Below, one piece after another: positions 56,104 to 64,000 of a stretch of 64,000 bases of DNA. Both the position numbers and the translations under genes were made by a program. Under the pieces are notes generated by a model. That model saw nothing but the letters and a program-made list of their open reading frames with translations. It searched no databases and was not told the origin of the DNA. Within the stretch, counting starts at the first letter, position 1; every line of letters starts with the position of its first letter. Source of the DNA: Actinopolymorpha cephalotaxi (GTDB lineage: Bacteria; Actinomycetota; Actinomycetes; Propionibacteriales; Actinopolymorphaceae); the NCBI RefSeq assembly GCF_013408535.1, contig NZ_JACBZA010000001.1:5230850-5294849 (forward strand), written 5' to 3'.

Positions 56104-58773
56104 GTGGATTCCCCGCGTACGCCGAACCCGCCCGCCACCTCCGCCACCACGGCCGTGCCCGTCGCGGCGCCGACCGTGCCCGCACCGGCGGAGCCGGCGC
56201 CACCGGCGTCGGCGATGCGGCGTTCCCTGGCCAGGGCCGGCGCCGGCAAGACGCTGAACGTCGACGAGGCGGCCGTCCTCCTGCACGCCAGGGATGCCGA
56301 CCTCGACACGCTCACCGGGCACGCCTCCCGGGTGCGCGACGCCGGGCTGGCCGCCGCCGGCCGCCCGGGCGTGATCACCTACAGCCGCAAGGTGTTCATC
56401 CCGCTGACCCGGCTGTGCCGGGACCGCTGTGGCTACTGCACGTTCGTCACCGTGCCCGGCCGGCTGCCCTCGCCGTACCTCAGCCCCGACGAGGTGCTCG
56501 ACATCGCCCGCCAGGGTGCGGCGATGGGCTGCAAGGAGGCGCTGTTCACTCTCGGCGACCGGCCGGAGGACCGCTGGGACGCCGCCCGCGACTGGCTGGA
56601 CGAGGCGGGCTACGACGACACGCTCTCCTACGTACGGGCGATGGCGATCCGGGTGCTGGAGGAGACCGGCCTGCTGCCGCACCTCAACCCCGGCGTGCTG
56701 TCCTGGCGGGACCTGCAGCGGCTGAAGCCGGTCGCGCCGTCGATGGGGATGATGCTGGAGACCACCGCGCGCCGGTTGTTCACCGAGCGCGGCGGGCCGC
56801 ACTTCGGCTCACCGGACAAGGATCCCGACATCCGGCTGCGGGTGCTGGAGGACGCCGGCCGCAGTGCCGTGCCGTTCACCACCGGCCTGCTCATCGGTAT
56901 CGGCGAAACCCGGCACGAACGCGCCGAGGCGCTGTTCGAGATCCGCCGGATCGCCCGCACCTACGGCGGCATCCAGGAAGTCATCGTGCAGAACTTCCGG
57001 GCCAAGCCGGACACGAAGATGCGGTCCGCGCCCGACGCCGACCTGCGCGACCTGGCCGCGACGATCGCGGTCGCCCGGCTGGTGCTGGGGCCGAGCGTGC
57101 GCATCCAGGCGCCGCCGAACCTCATCGACGACGAGTACGCGCTGATGCTGGCGGCCGGGATCGACGACTGGGGTGGCGTCTCGCCGTTGACCCCCGACCA
57201 CGTCAATCCCGAACGCGCCTGGCCGCAGGTGGCCGACCTGGCGCGGCGGACGGCCTCGGGCGGCTTCGAGCTGCGGGAGCGGCTGACGATCTACCCCGAG
57301 TACGTCCGGGCGGGCGAGCCCTGGCTCGACCCGCGCCTGCAGCGGCACGTGCAGGCCCTCGTCGACCCCGCCACCGGGCTGGCCGACGAGGACGCGATAC
57401 CTGCGGGTCTGCCCTGGCAGGAACCTGACGGCGGCTGGCCGGCCGACGCCGGCACCGGGCGTACGGACCTGCACGTCACCGTGGACACCGAGGGCCGCAC
57501 CGACGACCGGCGTACCGACTTCGACTCGGTCTACGGCGACTGGGACGAGCTCGCCGGCCAGGTTTCCACAGCACCGCAACGCTTCGACGCCGATGTCAAG
57601 GCGGCCTTGCGCCGAGCCGAGCGCGACCCGGCGGGGCTGAGCGACGACGACGCGCTGGCGCTGCTGCACGCCGACGGCGCCGAACTCGAGGCACTCACGA
57701 AGCTGGCCGACGACCTGCGCCGCGAGGCCGCCGGCGACGACATCACGTTCGTGGTGACCCGCAACATCAACTTCACCAACGTCTGTTACACCGGTTGCCG
57801 GTTCTGCGCGTTCGCCCAGCGGCGTACCGACGCCGACGCCTACACGTTGTCGCTGGAGCAGGTCGGCGACCGGGTGGACGAGGCGTGGGAGGCCGGCGCG
57901 ACCGAGATCTGCATGCAGGGCGGGATCCACCCTGACCTGCCGGGTACGGCGTACTTCGACCTGGCCGCCGAGGTCAAGCGGCGTCAGCCGGACATGCACC
58001 TGCACGCGTTCAGCCCGATGGAGGTCATCAACGGCGTCTCGCGGACGGACCTGCCGGTCCGTGAGTGGCTGACACGTGCGCACGAGGCGGGTGTGGACTC
58101 GTTACCAGGAACGGCCGCGGAGATCCTCGACGACGACGTCCGCTGGACCCTCACCAAGGGGAAGCTGCCCACCGCAAGCTGGACCGAGGTGGTGAGCACC
58201 GCCCACGACCTCGGCATCCCCACCACCTCGACGATGATGTACGGCCACGTCGACACCCCCGCCCACTGGGTCGCCCACATCAAGCTGATCGCCTCCCTGC
58301 AACGCCGGAGCCTGGAGGCCAACGGCCGGCCGGGGTTCACCGAGTTCGTGCTGCTGCCGTTCGTGCACACCAGCGCGCCGATCTACCTCGCCGGGCTGGC
58401 CCGCCCCGGGCCGACCGCGCGGGAGAACCGTGCGGTGCACGCGCTGTCCCGGTTGCTGCTGCACGGGCTGGTGGACAACATCCAGTGCTCCTGGGTGAAA
58501 CTCGGGCCCGAGCTGTGCCGTTCGGTCCTCGACGGCGGTGTGAACGACCTCGGCGGCACGCTGATGGAGGAGACGATCAGCCGGATGGCGGGCGCCGGCA
58601 ACGGTTCGTACAAGACGATCAGCGACCTGCGCGCACTGGCCGCGCCGACCGGGCGGCCGCTGAAGCAGCGGACCACCGGGTACGGCGTGCCCGGCCCGGA
58701 GCGGGTGGCCGCCGCCGAGGCCAGCGACGGTGTGTGCGCCGCCGTCCGCCGGCCCCTGCCGCTGCTGCGATGA
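56104..58773 (+). CDS. fbiC: FbiC, F420 chromophore (FO) synthase
   Basis: A fused CofG-CofH radical SAM enzyme of 889 residues that makes FO from tyrosine and 5-amino-6-ribitylaminouracil. The first 4Fe-4S motif is Cys105, Cys109 and Cys112 (CRDRCGYC); the second is Cys561, Cys565 and Cys568 (CYTGCRFC). A linker near residues 440-480 joins the halves. Length is typical. Start GTG 56104; no strong ribosome site is visible, so it could differ by some codons. It overlaps ribA by four bases (ATGA). Confidence 0.95.
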   Translation: MDSPRTPNPPATSATTAVPVAAPTVPAPAEPAPPASAMRRSLARAGAGKTLNVDEAAVLLHARDADLDTLTGHASRVRDAGLAAAGRPGVITYSRKVFIPLTRLCRDRCGYCTFVTVPGRLPSPYLSPDEVLDIARQGAAMGCKEALFTLGDRPEDRWDAARDWLDEAGYDDTLSYVRAMAIRVLEETGLLPHLNPGVLSWRDLQRLKPVAPSMGMMLETTARRLFTERGGPHFGSPDKDPDIRLRVLEDAGRSAVPFTTGLLIGIGETRHERAEALFEIRRIARTYGGIQEVIVQNFRAKPDTKMRSAPDADLRDLAATIAVARLVLGPSVRIQAPPNLIDDEYALMLAAGIDDWGGVSPLTPDHVNPERAWPQVADLARRTASGGFELRERLTIYPEYVRAGEPWLDPRLQRHVQALVDPATGLADEDAIPAGLPWQEPDGGWPADAGTGRTDLHVTVDTEGRTDDRRTDFDSVYGDWDELAGQVSTAPQRFDADVKAALRRAERDPAGLSDDDALALLHADGAELEALTKLADDLRREAAGDDITFVVTRNINFTNVCYTGCRFCAFAQRRTDADAYTLSLEQVGDRVDEAWEAGATEICMQGGIHPDLPGTAYFDLAAEVKRRQPDMHLHAFSPMEVINGVSRTDLPVREWLTRAHEAGVDSLPGTAAEILDDDVRWTLTKGKLPTASWTEVVSTAHDLGIPTTSTMMYGHVDTPAHWVAHIKLIASLQRRSLEANGRPGFTEFVLLPFVHTSAPIYLAGLARPGPTARENRAVHALSRLLLHGLVDNIQCSWVKLGPELCRSVLDGGVNDLGGTLMEETISRMAGAGNGSYKTISDLRALAAPTGRPLKQRTTGYGVPGPERVAAAEASDGVCAAVRRPLPLLR

Positions 58774-59390
58774 CCGCCCAGCGGGTGCCGGTGCCAGGCC
58801 TGGTGGAGCGGGCGGCGTCGACCCGGCTGCCCACGGAGTACGGCGAGTTCACCGCGTACGGCTACCGCACGCCCCGCGGCGTCGACCACCTCGCGCTGGT
58901 GCGCGGCGACGTGGCCGACGGCGCCGAGACGCTGGTCCGGTTGCACTCGGAGTGCCTGACCGGGGACGTGCTCGGCTCGTTGCGCTGCGACTGCGGACCG
59001 CAACTCCGGCTTGCGCTGGCCGCGATCGCCGCGGCCGGCCGGGGCGTGGTGGTCTATCTGCGCGGCCACGAGGGACGCGGTATCGGCCTGGCGGCCAAGC
59101 TCGCGGCGTACGCCCTGCAGGACGGCGGACACGACACGGTCGACGCCAACCTCGCGCTGGGGCTGCCCGCGGACGCCCGCGACTACGCCGACGCCGCGGC
59201 GATCCTCACCGACCTCGGCGTGGGCAGGGTCAGGTTGCTGTCCAACAACCCGGCCAAGGCGGCAGGCCTGTCCGAGGGCGGTGTCCGCGTCGTCGAACGC
59301 GAACCGCTCGTCGTTCCGGCCAATCCGGAGAACGCCGGCTATCTCGCCACCAAACGGGACAGGTTCGGGCACATCCTGCCGACCGGGTGA
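58770..59390 (+). CDS. ribA: GTP cyclohydrolase II (RibA-type)
   Basis: A protein of 206 residues that opens GTP to the first pyrimidine of riboflavin synthesis. Zn Cys ligands are in [19 protein letters not shown], and [10 protein letters not shown] has the catalytic Arg/Glu. LSNNPAK is also conserved. The usual fusion to RibB is absent. The ATG overlaps the fbiC stop. The pairing suggests a dedicated supply of the ribityl-pyrimidine used by FbiC, with downstream rib enzymes elsewhere. Confidence 0.92.
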   Translation: MTAQRVPVPGLVERAASTRLPTEYGEFTAYGYRTPRGVDHLALVRGDVADGAETLVRLHSECLTGDVLGSLRCDCGPQLRLALAAIAAAGRGVVVYLRGHEGRGIGLAAKLAAYALQDGGHDTVDANLALGLPADARDYADAAAILTDLGVGRVRLLSNNPAKAAGLSEGGVRVVEREPLVVPANPENAGYLATKRDRFGHILPTG

Positions 59391-59590
59391 CTGCACCGCC
59401 CGAGGCGCGGTGTCAACGCCGGCTTGCGCAGGCGGACGACGGGACGGAACGCGCCGACCGCGTTGCGTTCTTACGTACCTGCCTAGGTATGGCTACGGAT
59501 GCACGACGAGGGTCCTGGTGCAAGCGTGGGGAAGGTCCCACCAGATCGGTGACCAAAGTCCCGAGATCCCAAGGCCCCAAGGTCCACGCA
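59391..59590. other. Intergenic region before the alpha-glucosidase
   Basis: No gene is seen in 200 bases. A TGTCAAC motif lies at 59411-59429. TTGCGT (59463) and TAGGTA (59484), 15 bases apart, are a weak promoter candidate. Short CCAAGG/CCCAAGG direct repeats precede the start. Confidence 0.4.
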
Positions 59591-61396
59591 ATGCCTCCGA
59601 AGATCAGCGCCACGCAGGACTCCCTCCGCCAGCGGTTCGCGCCGACGGCGACTGCGGTGGCCCCCGCCGTGCCCGCCCTGCGGCCCGTCCCGGACGTCCC
59701 TCTCCGCGATCTGGGCGCGGAGTGGTGGCGGCGGGCGGTTGTGTATCAGGTGTATGTGCGGAGTTTTTGTGATGGTGATGGTGATGGGGTGGGAGATCTG
59801 GCGGGTGTGGTGGGGAAGTTGCCGTATCTGGCGGGTCTGGGTGTGGACGGGTTGTGGCTGAACCCGTTCTACGCCTCTCCGGGCCATGACCACGGCTATG
59901 ACGTGGCCGACCACTGCGCGGTCGACCCGGCGTACGGCTCGTTGGAGGGGTTCGACGAGCTCGTCGCCACCGCGCACGGGCACGGGATCCGGGTGATCCT
60001 GGACGTGGTGCCCAACCACGCCTCGATCGCCCACCCCTGGTTTGCTGCCGCCCTCGCGGCCGGGCCGGGCAGCCCGCAGCGGGGCCGGTTCCACTTCGCC
60101 GACGGCCGCGGGCCCGACGGGAACGAGCCGCCGAACAACTGGCGGTCCATCTTCGGTGGGCCGGCCTGGACCCGGATCAGCGAACCCGACGGCACACCGG
60201 GGCAGTGGTACCTGCACACCTTCGCCGCCGAACAACCCGACTGGAACTGGACCCACGCGGATGTTCCGGCGCTGTTCGAGCGGGTGCTGTCGTTCTGGCT
60301 GGACCGCGGCGTCGACGGATTCAGAGTCGACGTCGCCCAGGGCCTGCACAAGAAGCCCGGCCTGCCCGACCACCCCGACGCCGCCGCCGACGAGGCGACC
60401 GGGGACCCGGTCAACCCGAACGCGTGGAACCAGCCGGCCGTGCACCAGGTGTGGCGCTCGTGGCGCAGGCTGGTCGAGGACTACACCGCCGCCGACGGGC
60501 GGGACCGGCTGCTGATCGGAGAGGTCGGGCTGACCGACCCCGCCGCCGTCGCCGACTACACCCGCCCCGGCGAACTCCACCACACCTTCTGCTTCCCCTT
60601 CGCCCACGCCCACTTCGACGCCGACACCTACCGCCAGGTCATCACCACCGCACTCGCCCACCACCCCGACGGGGTGGCCTGGGTCGCGAACAACCACGAC
60701 CTCCCCCGCGCCGTCACCCGCCACACCCCCACCCCCAGCGATAGCGACGGCGACGGCGACGGTGAGGAGTTGCCGGCGGGTGCGGACCCCGCCCAGATCG
60801 GGCTCGCCCGGGCACGGGCCGCCGCCGCGCTCATGCTCGCCCTGCCCGGCGCGGTCTACCTCTACCAAGGCGAAGAACTCGGACTGCCCGACGTCGCCGA
60901 CCTACCCGTCACCGTCCTCAAAGACCCCATGTACCACCGCTCCGGCGGGACCCGCCCCGGCCGCGACGGCTGCCGCGTCCCCCTGCCCTGGACCACCAGC
61001 CCCGACCACCACCACGGCTTCTCCCCACCCGCCACCACCACCCCCGCCTGGCTACCCCAACCCCCCACCTGGGCCGACCTCGCCGCCGACACCCAACACC
61101 ACACCACCACCTCCACCCTCAACCTCTACCGCCAAGCCCTCGCCCTCCGCCGCACCATCCCCGACCTCGCCACCACCACCCTCACCCTCCACACCGACAC
61201 CCCACCCGGGCTCCTCGCCCTCACCCGCGGCACCCACCTCACCACCTACACCAACACCACCCACCACCCCATCCCCACACCACACCCCCACCCCGGCCAA
61301 CCCATCCTCACCACCCACCCCACCCCCCACCCCACCGACACCATCCCCCCCAACACCACCGTCTGGTACCACCACGACGACGAGACGCCCGCCTGA
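59591..61396 (+). CDS. GH13 alpha-glucosidase/amylase family enzyme
   Basis: A cytoplasmic hydrolase of 601 residues resembling oligo-1,6-glucosidase or trehalose-linked GH13 enzymes. The nucleophile is Asp247 (FRVDVAQ), acid/base Glu311 (LLIGEVGL) and transition-state Asp370 (NNHD). VNHA-like DVVPNHASIAHPWF and YQVYVRSF fit the family. The start ATG 59591 has only AAGG upstream, so it is tentative. Base composition is patchy: T/G wobble near 59738-59858 and nearly all C wobble after about 60900. The C-terminal beta domain is very rich in Thr, His and Pro. Confidence 0.88.
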   Translation: MPPKISATQDSLRQRFAPTATAVAPAVPALRPVPDVPLRDLGAEWWRRAVVYQVYVRSFCDGDGDGVGDLAGVVGKLPYLAGLGVDGLWLNPFYASPGHDHGYDVADHCAVDPAYGSLEGFDELVATAHGHGIRVILDVVPNHASIAHPWFAAALAAGPGSPQRGRFHFADGRGPDGNEPPNNWRSIFGGPAWTRISEPDGTPGQWYLHTFAAEQPDWNWTHADVPALFERVLSFWLDRGVDGFRVDVAQGLHKKPGLPDHPDAAADEATGDPVNPNAWNQPAVHQVWRSWRRLVEDYTAADGRDRLLIGEVGLTDPAAVADYTRPGELHHTFCFPFAHAHFDADTYRQVITTALAHHPDGVAWVANNHDLPRAVTRHTPTPSDSDGDGDGEELPAGADPAQIGLARARAAAALMLALPGAVYLYQGEELGLPDVADLPVTVLKDPMYHRSGGTRPGRDGCRVPLPWTTSPDHHHGFSPPATTTPAWLPQPPTWADLAADTQHHTTTSTLNLYRQALALRRTIPDLATTTLTLHTDTPPGLLALTRGTHLTTYTNTTHHPIPTPHPHPGQPILTTHPTPHPTDTIPPNTTVWYHHDDETPA

Positions 61397-61461
61397 CCGC
61401 ACCGACGCGGGTACGAACGCTCGCGGACTTTCAGGTGCAAGACCCTCAGGTGTCTCGACCC

Positions 61462-62124
61462 TCAGGAGTCGCGCGGGGTGACCAGGCCGGACTCGTACGC
61501 GAGGACGACGAGCTGGGCCCGGTCGCGTACACCCAGCTTCACCATGGCCCGGTTGACGTGGGTCTTCGCGGTCAGCGGGCTGATCCCCATCCGGTCGGCG
61601 ATCTCGTTGTTGGACAGGCCTCTGGCCACCAGGGTGACGGCCTCGCACTCGCGGTTGGTCAGGTCCGGCAGCCGCGGGTGGACGCCGGCGCCGGGCGGCT
61701 GGGTGACGTACCGGCTGATCAGTTTGCGGGTGATCGACGGCGCGAGGAGGGCGTCGCCGCGCGCCGCCACGCGTACGGCGTGCAGGAAGTCCTCGGGCAG
61801 GATGTCCTTGACGAGGAACCCCGCGGCTCCGGCGCGCAGCGCCTCGAAGACGTACTCGTCCAGGCCGTAGTTGGTGAGGATGACGACGTGCACCCGCGCC
61901 AGGGCGGGGTCCGCCGCGATCCGCCGGGTGGCCTCGATGCCGTCGAGCACCGGCATCGACACATCCACGAGCGCGACGTCCGGTAGGTGTTCCGCGGCCA
62001 GCGCCACACCGGCGGCGCCGTCGGCGGCCTCGGCCACCACCTCGATGTCGTCCTCGGCGTCGAGCAGCGCGCGGAACCCACCGCGGATCAGCGACTGGTC
62101 GTCGACGAGCAGTACCCGGATCAC
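61462..62124 (-). CDS. NarL/LuxR-type response regulator
   Basis: A regulator of 220 residues. The receiver has Asp8/Asp9 and phospho-acceptor Asp54 in ALVDVSMPVLDG, with Lys in FLVKDILP. The LuxR helix-turn-helix is LTNRECEAVTLVARGLSNNEIADRMGISPLTAKTHVNRAMVKLGVRDRAQLV. The ATG overlaps the stop of the kinase gene by four bases (ATGA), so they are one operon. Confidence 0.94.
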   Translation of the reverse strand: MIRVLLVDDQSLIRGGFRALLDAEDDIEVVAEAADGAAGVALAAEHLPDVALVDVSMPVLDGIEATRRIAADPALARVHVVILTNYGLDEYVFEALRAGAAGFLVKDILPEDFLHAVRVAARGDALLAPSITRKLISRYVTQPPGAGVHPRLPDLTNRECEAVTLVARGLSNNEIADRMGISPLTAKTHVNRAMVKLGVRDRAQLVVLAYESGLVTPRDS

Positions 62125-63377
62125 GGTGACGGCTCCGCGGGGTGCTCGGCGCGGCTGTCAACTCCGGCTTGCCCAGGTTCGGCAAGCCGGAGTTTGGCAC
62201 GGCTGTCAACGTCAGCTTGCCCGGGTTCGGCCTGCCCGGGTTCGGCGGGTACGGGGAGTACCGGGAGTACGGCGTGCACGGTGAAGCCGCCCTCGTCGCG
62301 CGGCGCCGCCCGCAGGTGGCCGCCGAGGGCGGTGACGCGTTCGCGCATCCCGAGCAGCCCGACACCGGGTACCGGCACCGCGTCCACCGTGGCCTTCCCG
62401 TCGTCGTCGACGCGTACGTCCAGGGCGTCTCGCCGGTAGCCGATCCGGACCGACGCCTCGGTGGCGCCGGCATGGCGGGCGATGTTGGTCAGCGACTCCT
62501 GGACGATCCGGTAGGCGGTCCGGTCCACGGCCGCCGGTACGCCACGGCGTACTCCCTCGATCGTCAGCGTCGCGTCCAACCCCGCGGCCCGGGCTCGCCG
62601 CAGCAGGTCCGGAACCTGGTCGAGTCCACTCGGCGGGCTCAGCTCGTCGTCGCGCAGCGCCTCGAGGGTCGCGCGTAGCTCCCGCGCCGCTTCCCGGCTG
62701 GCCTCGCGGATCGCCACCAGGGCCTCCGGCACCGGCTCAGCTCGCTTGCGGGCCAGGTGAACTGCGGCCTCGGCCTGCACCTTGATGACGGAGATCTGGT
62801 GGGTCAGCGAGTCGTGCAGCTCCCGTGCGATGTGCAGCCGCTCCTCGTCGGCACGGCGCCGCGCGGTCTCCTCCCGGGTGCGTTCGGCCTCGTCCGCCCG
62901 GCGTTCGGCCTGCCGCAGGGCCTCTCCGGCGGCCCCGGCGGCGATCAGCCAGGCGATCTGGAGGACGTCCCGGGCCTGCGCGAACGCCTTGCTCACCGAG
63001 GCGTCCTGGGGCGAGACCACGATGGCGAACGGGAGGACGGCGAGCATGAGCACCGACGCCGCCACGGTGACGATGCGGTGGCCGGCCCGCACCGCGGCGT
63101 ACACCGCGAACAGGTACGCCACGACCGGCACGTCGAAGCCGACGGCCTGGTAGCCCAGCGCGCACAACCCGGTGACCACCAGCACGGCGACCGGAGAACG
63201 GCGGCGCGCGACCAGCGCCAGCCCGCCGGCCGCCAGCAACCCGTAGCCCAGCGGGTCCAGGCTCGTCGCGGGTCGCGCCTCGGAAAGCCCGGCGGCCACC
63301 AGGGCACCGGCCACGCCGACGGCGATCACGACGTCCATCACCCCGAGGTTTCGGGTTCGCCCAGGTGCACTGCTCAC
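62121..63377 (-). CDS. NarX/DesK-type sensor histidine kinase with repeat-derived tail
   Basis: A kinase of 418 residues. Four or five membrane helices occupy residues 12-150 with no large outer domain. A coiled coil leads to HisKA_3 with phospho-His188 in ERLHIARELHDSLTHQ. The ATP domain has YRIVQESLTNIARHAGA, DDDGKA and GVGLLGMRERV. The last 45 residues (about 373-418) read AEPGQAEPGQADVDSRAKLRL and similar; they come from a DNA repeat that includes a 14-base inverted repeat. Start GTG 63377, or ATG 63338. Divergent from the DUF6223 gene. Confidence 0.9.
   Translation of the reverse strand: MSSAPGRTRNLGVMDVVIAVGVAGALVAAGLSEARPATSLDPLGYGLLAAGGLALVARRRSPVAVLVVTGLCALGYQAVGFDVPVVAYLFAVYAAVRAGHRIVTVAASVLMLAVLPFAIVVSPQDASVSKAFAQARDVLQIAWLIAAGAAGEALRQAERRADEAERTREETARRRADEERLHIARELHDSLTHQISVIKVQAEAAVHLARKRAEPVPEALVAIREASREAARELRATLEALRDDELSPPSGLDQVPDLLRRARAAGLDATLTIEGVRRGVPAAVDRTAYRIVQESLTNIARHAGATEASVRIGYRRDALDVRVDDDGKATVDAVPVPGVGLLGMRERVTALGGHLRAAPRDEGGFTVHAVLPVLPVPAEPGQAEPGQADVDSRAKLRLAEPGQAGVDSRAEHPAEPSP
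62156..62225. repeat. Two TGTCAAC motif copies with a 14-base inverted repeat
   Basis: TGTCAACTCCGGCTTGCCC (62156) and TGTCAACGTCAGCTTGCCC (62204). The first overlaps the arm AACTCCGGCTTGCC (62160-62173), which pairs perfectly with 62181-62194 across a 7-base loop. The repeat is translated as the kinase tail. Confidence 0.8.
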
Positions 63378-63610
63378 CCGCGCACCATAACCGTGGGCCC
63401 GCGCGGGTGGCTCCCTCTGCGGGACCAGGGAGGGATACCGCGATCGCGGTATCCGGGCGGTTCGTACGACCTCCGCGGCAGCCGGCTACGGCACCGGCGG
63501 CAGCGCGAACTGTCTCCGTCCGTACGACGACCGGCGGCGACCGGCGCGACAGGCTGGAGGCGTCCGGTCGTGGACGTCAGCCGTCCGCTCGGAGGCGAGA
63601 AGGAGCCCTC
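63378..63610. other. Divergent promoter region of the NarL pair and DUF6223 gene
   Basis: No gene is seen in 233 bases. It contains a perfect 22-base palindrome at 63433-63454. Promoters for both directions are expected. Confidence 0.5.
63433..63454. promoter_or_regulatory. Perfect 22-base palindrome, likely operator
   Basis: The half-site is GGATACCGCGA, followed directly by its exact complement, centred between 63443 and 63444. It lies 56 bases upstream of the kinase start and 157 before the DUF6223 gene. Binding by the NarL-type regulator or another dimer is inferred. Confidence 0.65.
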
Positions 63611-63997
63611 ATGTTCGTCCCACACCTGATTGCCGGGTTCGTCCCGGCCCAGCCGGCCGCACCCGGCGCGTACACCCTGACCGCCGGCCGTTCCTGGGCC
63701 ATGGTCGCCATGGCGCTGGGAGTTGCCGGCGCGATCGCCGGTGGACTGGCGCTGGCCAACCGGGCGGGCACCGTCACCCGCAGAAGGCGGGCCCTCGCGG
63801 CTCTGGTCGCGGGCTCGGCCGGGACGGTCGTCGGCGGGCTGGTCGTGGCGGCCGCCGACGGCGGTCCCGGCACCGGCTACGGGATCGTCGGCGGTGTGCT
63901 GGCCCTGCCGGTCGGGCTGGCCGCGATGCTGCTCGGCGGGCTGGCTCTCGCCCGGGTCCGCCGCACGGTCTCATCGACCGCGGGAACGCCCGGCTGA
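63611..63997 (+). CDS. DUF6223-like membrane protein
   Basis: A protein of 128 residues with an N-terminal signal-like stretch and three more hydrophobic segments. Repeated small-residue motifs such as AGSAGTVVGGLVVAAADGGPGTGYGIVGG match actinobacterial DUF6223. Function is unknown. ATG 63611 has AAGGAG upstream; longer in-frame starts lack support. Its divergence from a two-component pair suggests it could be a target of that pair. Confidence 0.76.
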   Translation: MFVPHLIAGFVPAQPAAPGAYTLTAGRSWAMVAMALGVAGAIAGGLALANRAGTVTRRRRALAALVAGSAGTVVGGLVVAAADGGPGTGYGIVGGVLALPVGLAAMLLGGLALARVRRTVSSTAGTPG

Positions 63998-64000
63998 CGG

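Overview
The window is about 70% G+C with GTG starts, tightly overlapping operons, an actinobacterial HNH/DUF222 (13E12-type) protein, F420 genes, an ANTAR regulator, a PASTA-less Ser/Thr kinase and an LCP protein. This points to a free-living, hopanoid-making actinobacterium. An Actinopolymorpha/Propionibacteriales-like host is my guess, from overall gene flavour only. I saw no rRNA, tRNA or CRISPR array. Apart from one IS1634-type transposase gene, nothing looks recently mobile.

Layout. 1-2.2 kb: 3' part of a DUF222/HNH gene. 2.3-5.1 kb (-): pntAA-pntAB-pntB transhydrogenase. 5.2-9.4 kb (+): dienelactone hydrolase and a LacZ-type beta-galactosidase, ended by a strong bidirectional terminator. 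9.5-11.1 kb (-): DUF4956 membrane protein and VTC-domain protein pair. 11.3-18.4 kb (-): PCMT-like methyltransferase and a complete Dpp/Opp-type ABC importer. 18.8-22.8 kb: GAF-ANTAR regulator, F420-ligase-like protein, and a divergent OmpR-type response regulator and histidine kinase. The kinase overlaps a MurJ-like flippase gene that seems to start at CTG. 24.6-33.5 kb (+): seven-gene hopanoid operon (hpnC, hpnD, hpnE, prenyl diphosphate synthase, shc, an hpnG-ispH fusion, hpnH).

33.6-36.4 kb: two SDR genes, a small membrane protein and a Dps-like ferritin. 36.4-41.9 kb: a polymerase-I-like protein, an M23 peptidase, a Ser/Thr kinase and a small membrane protein. 42.0-45.9 kb: a TetR/MFS pair with a duplicated operator, a flavin monooxygenase and a PhyH dioxygenase. 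46.7-52.5 kb (+): a second complete Dpp/Opp-type importer behind a 726-base structured leader. 52.5-56.0 kb (-): LCP protein and IS1634-like transposase. 56.1-61.4 kb (+): fbiC-ribA (F420/riboflavin precursors) and a GH13 alpha-glucosidase of mosaic composition. 61.5-64 kb: a NarL-type two-component pair and a DUF6223 membrane protein.

How the parts work together. The hopanoid operon would make squalene from prenyl diphosphates, cyclise it, then attach and trim an adenosyl side chain. RibA makes the pyrimidine precursor that FbiC needs for the F420 chromophore. The two ABC importers plus GH2 and GH13 enzymes suggest oligosaccharide or peptide scavenging. The most notable findings are the HpnG-IspH fusion, the CTG-started MurJ-like gene, a dispersed TGTCAAC/GGCTTGC motif that also forms the tail of a histidine kinase, a perfect 22-base palindrome, a double TetR operator and many in-frame 9-base minisatellites.
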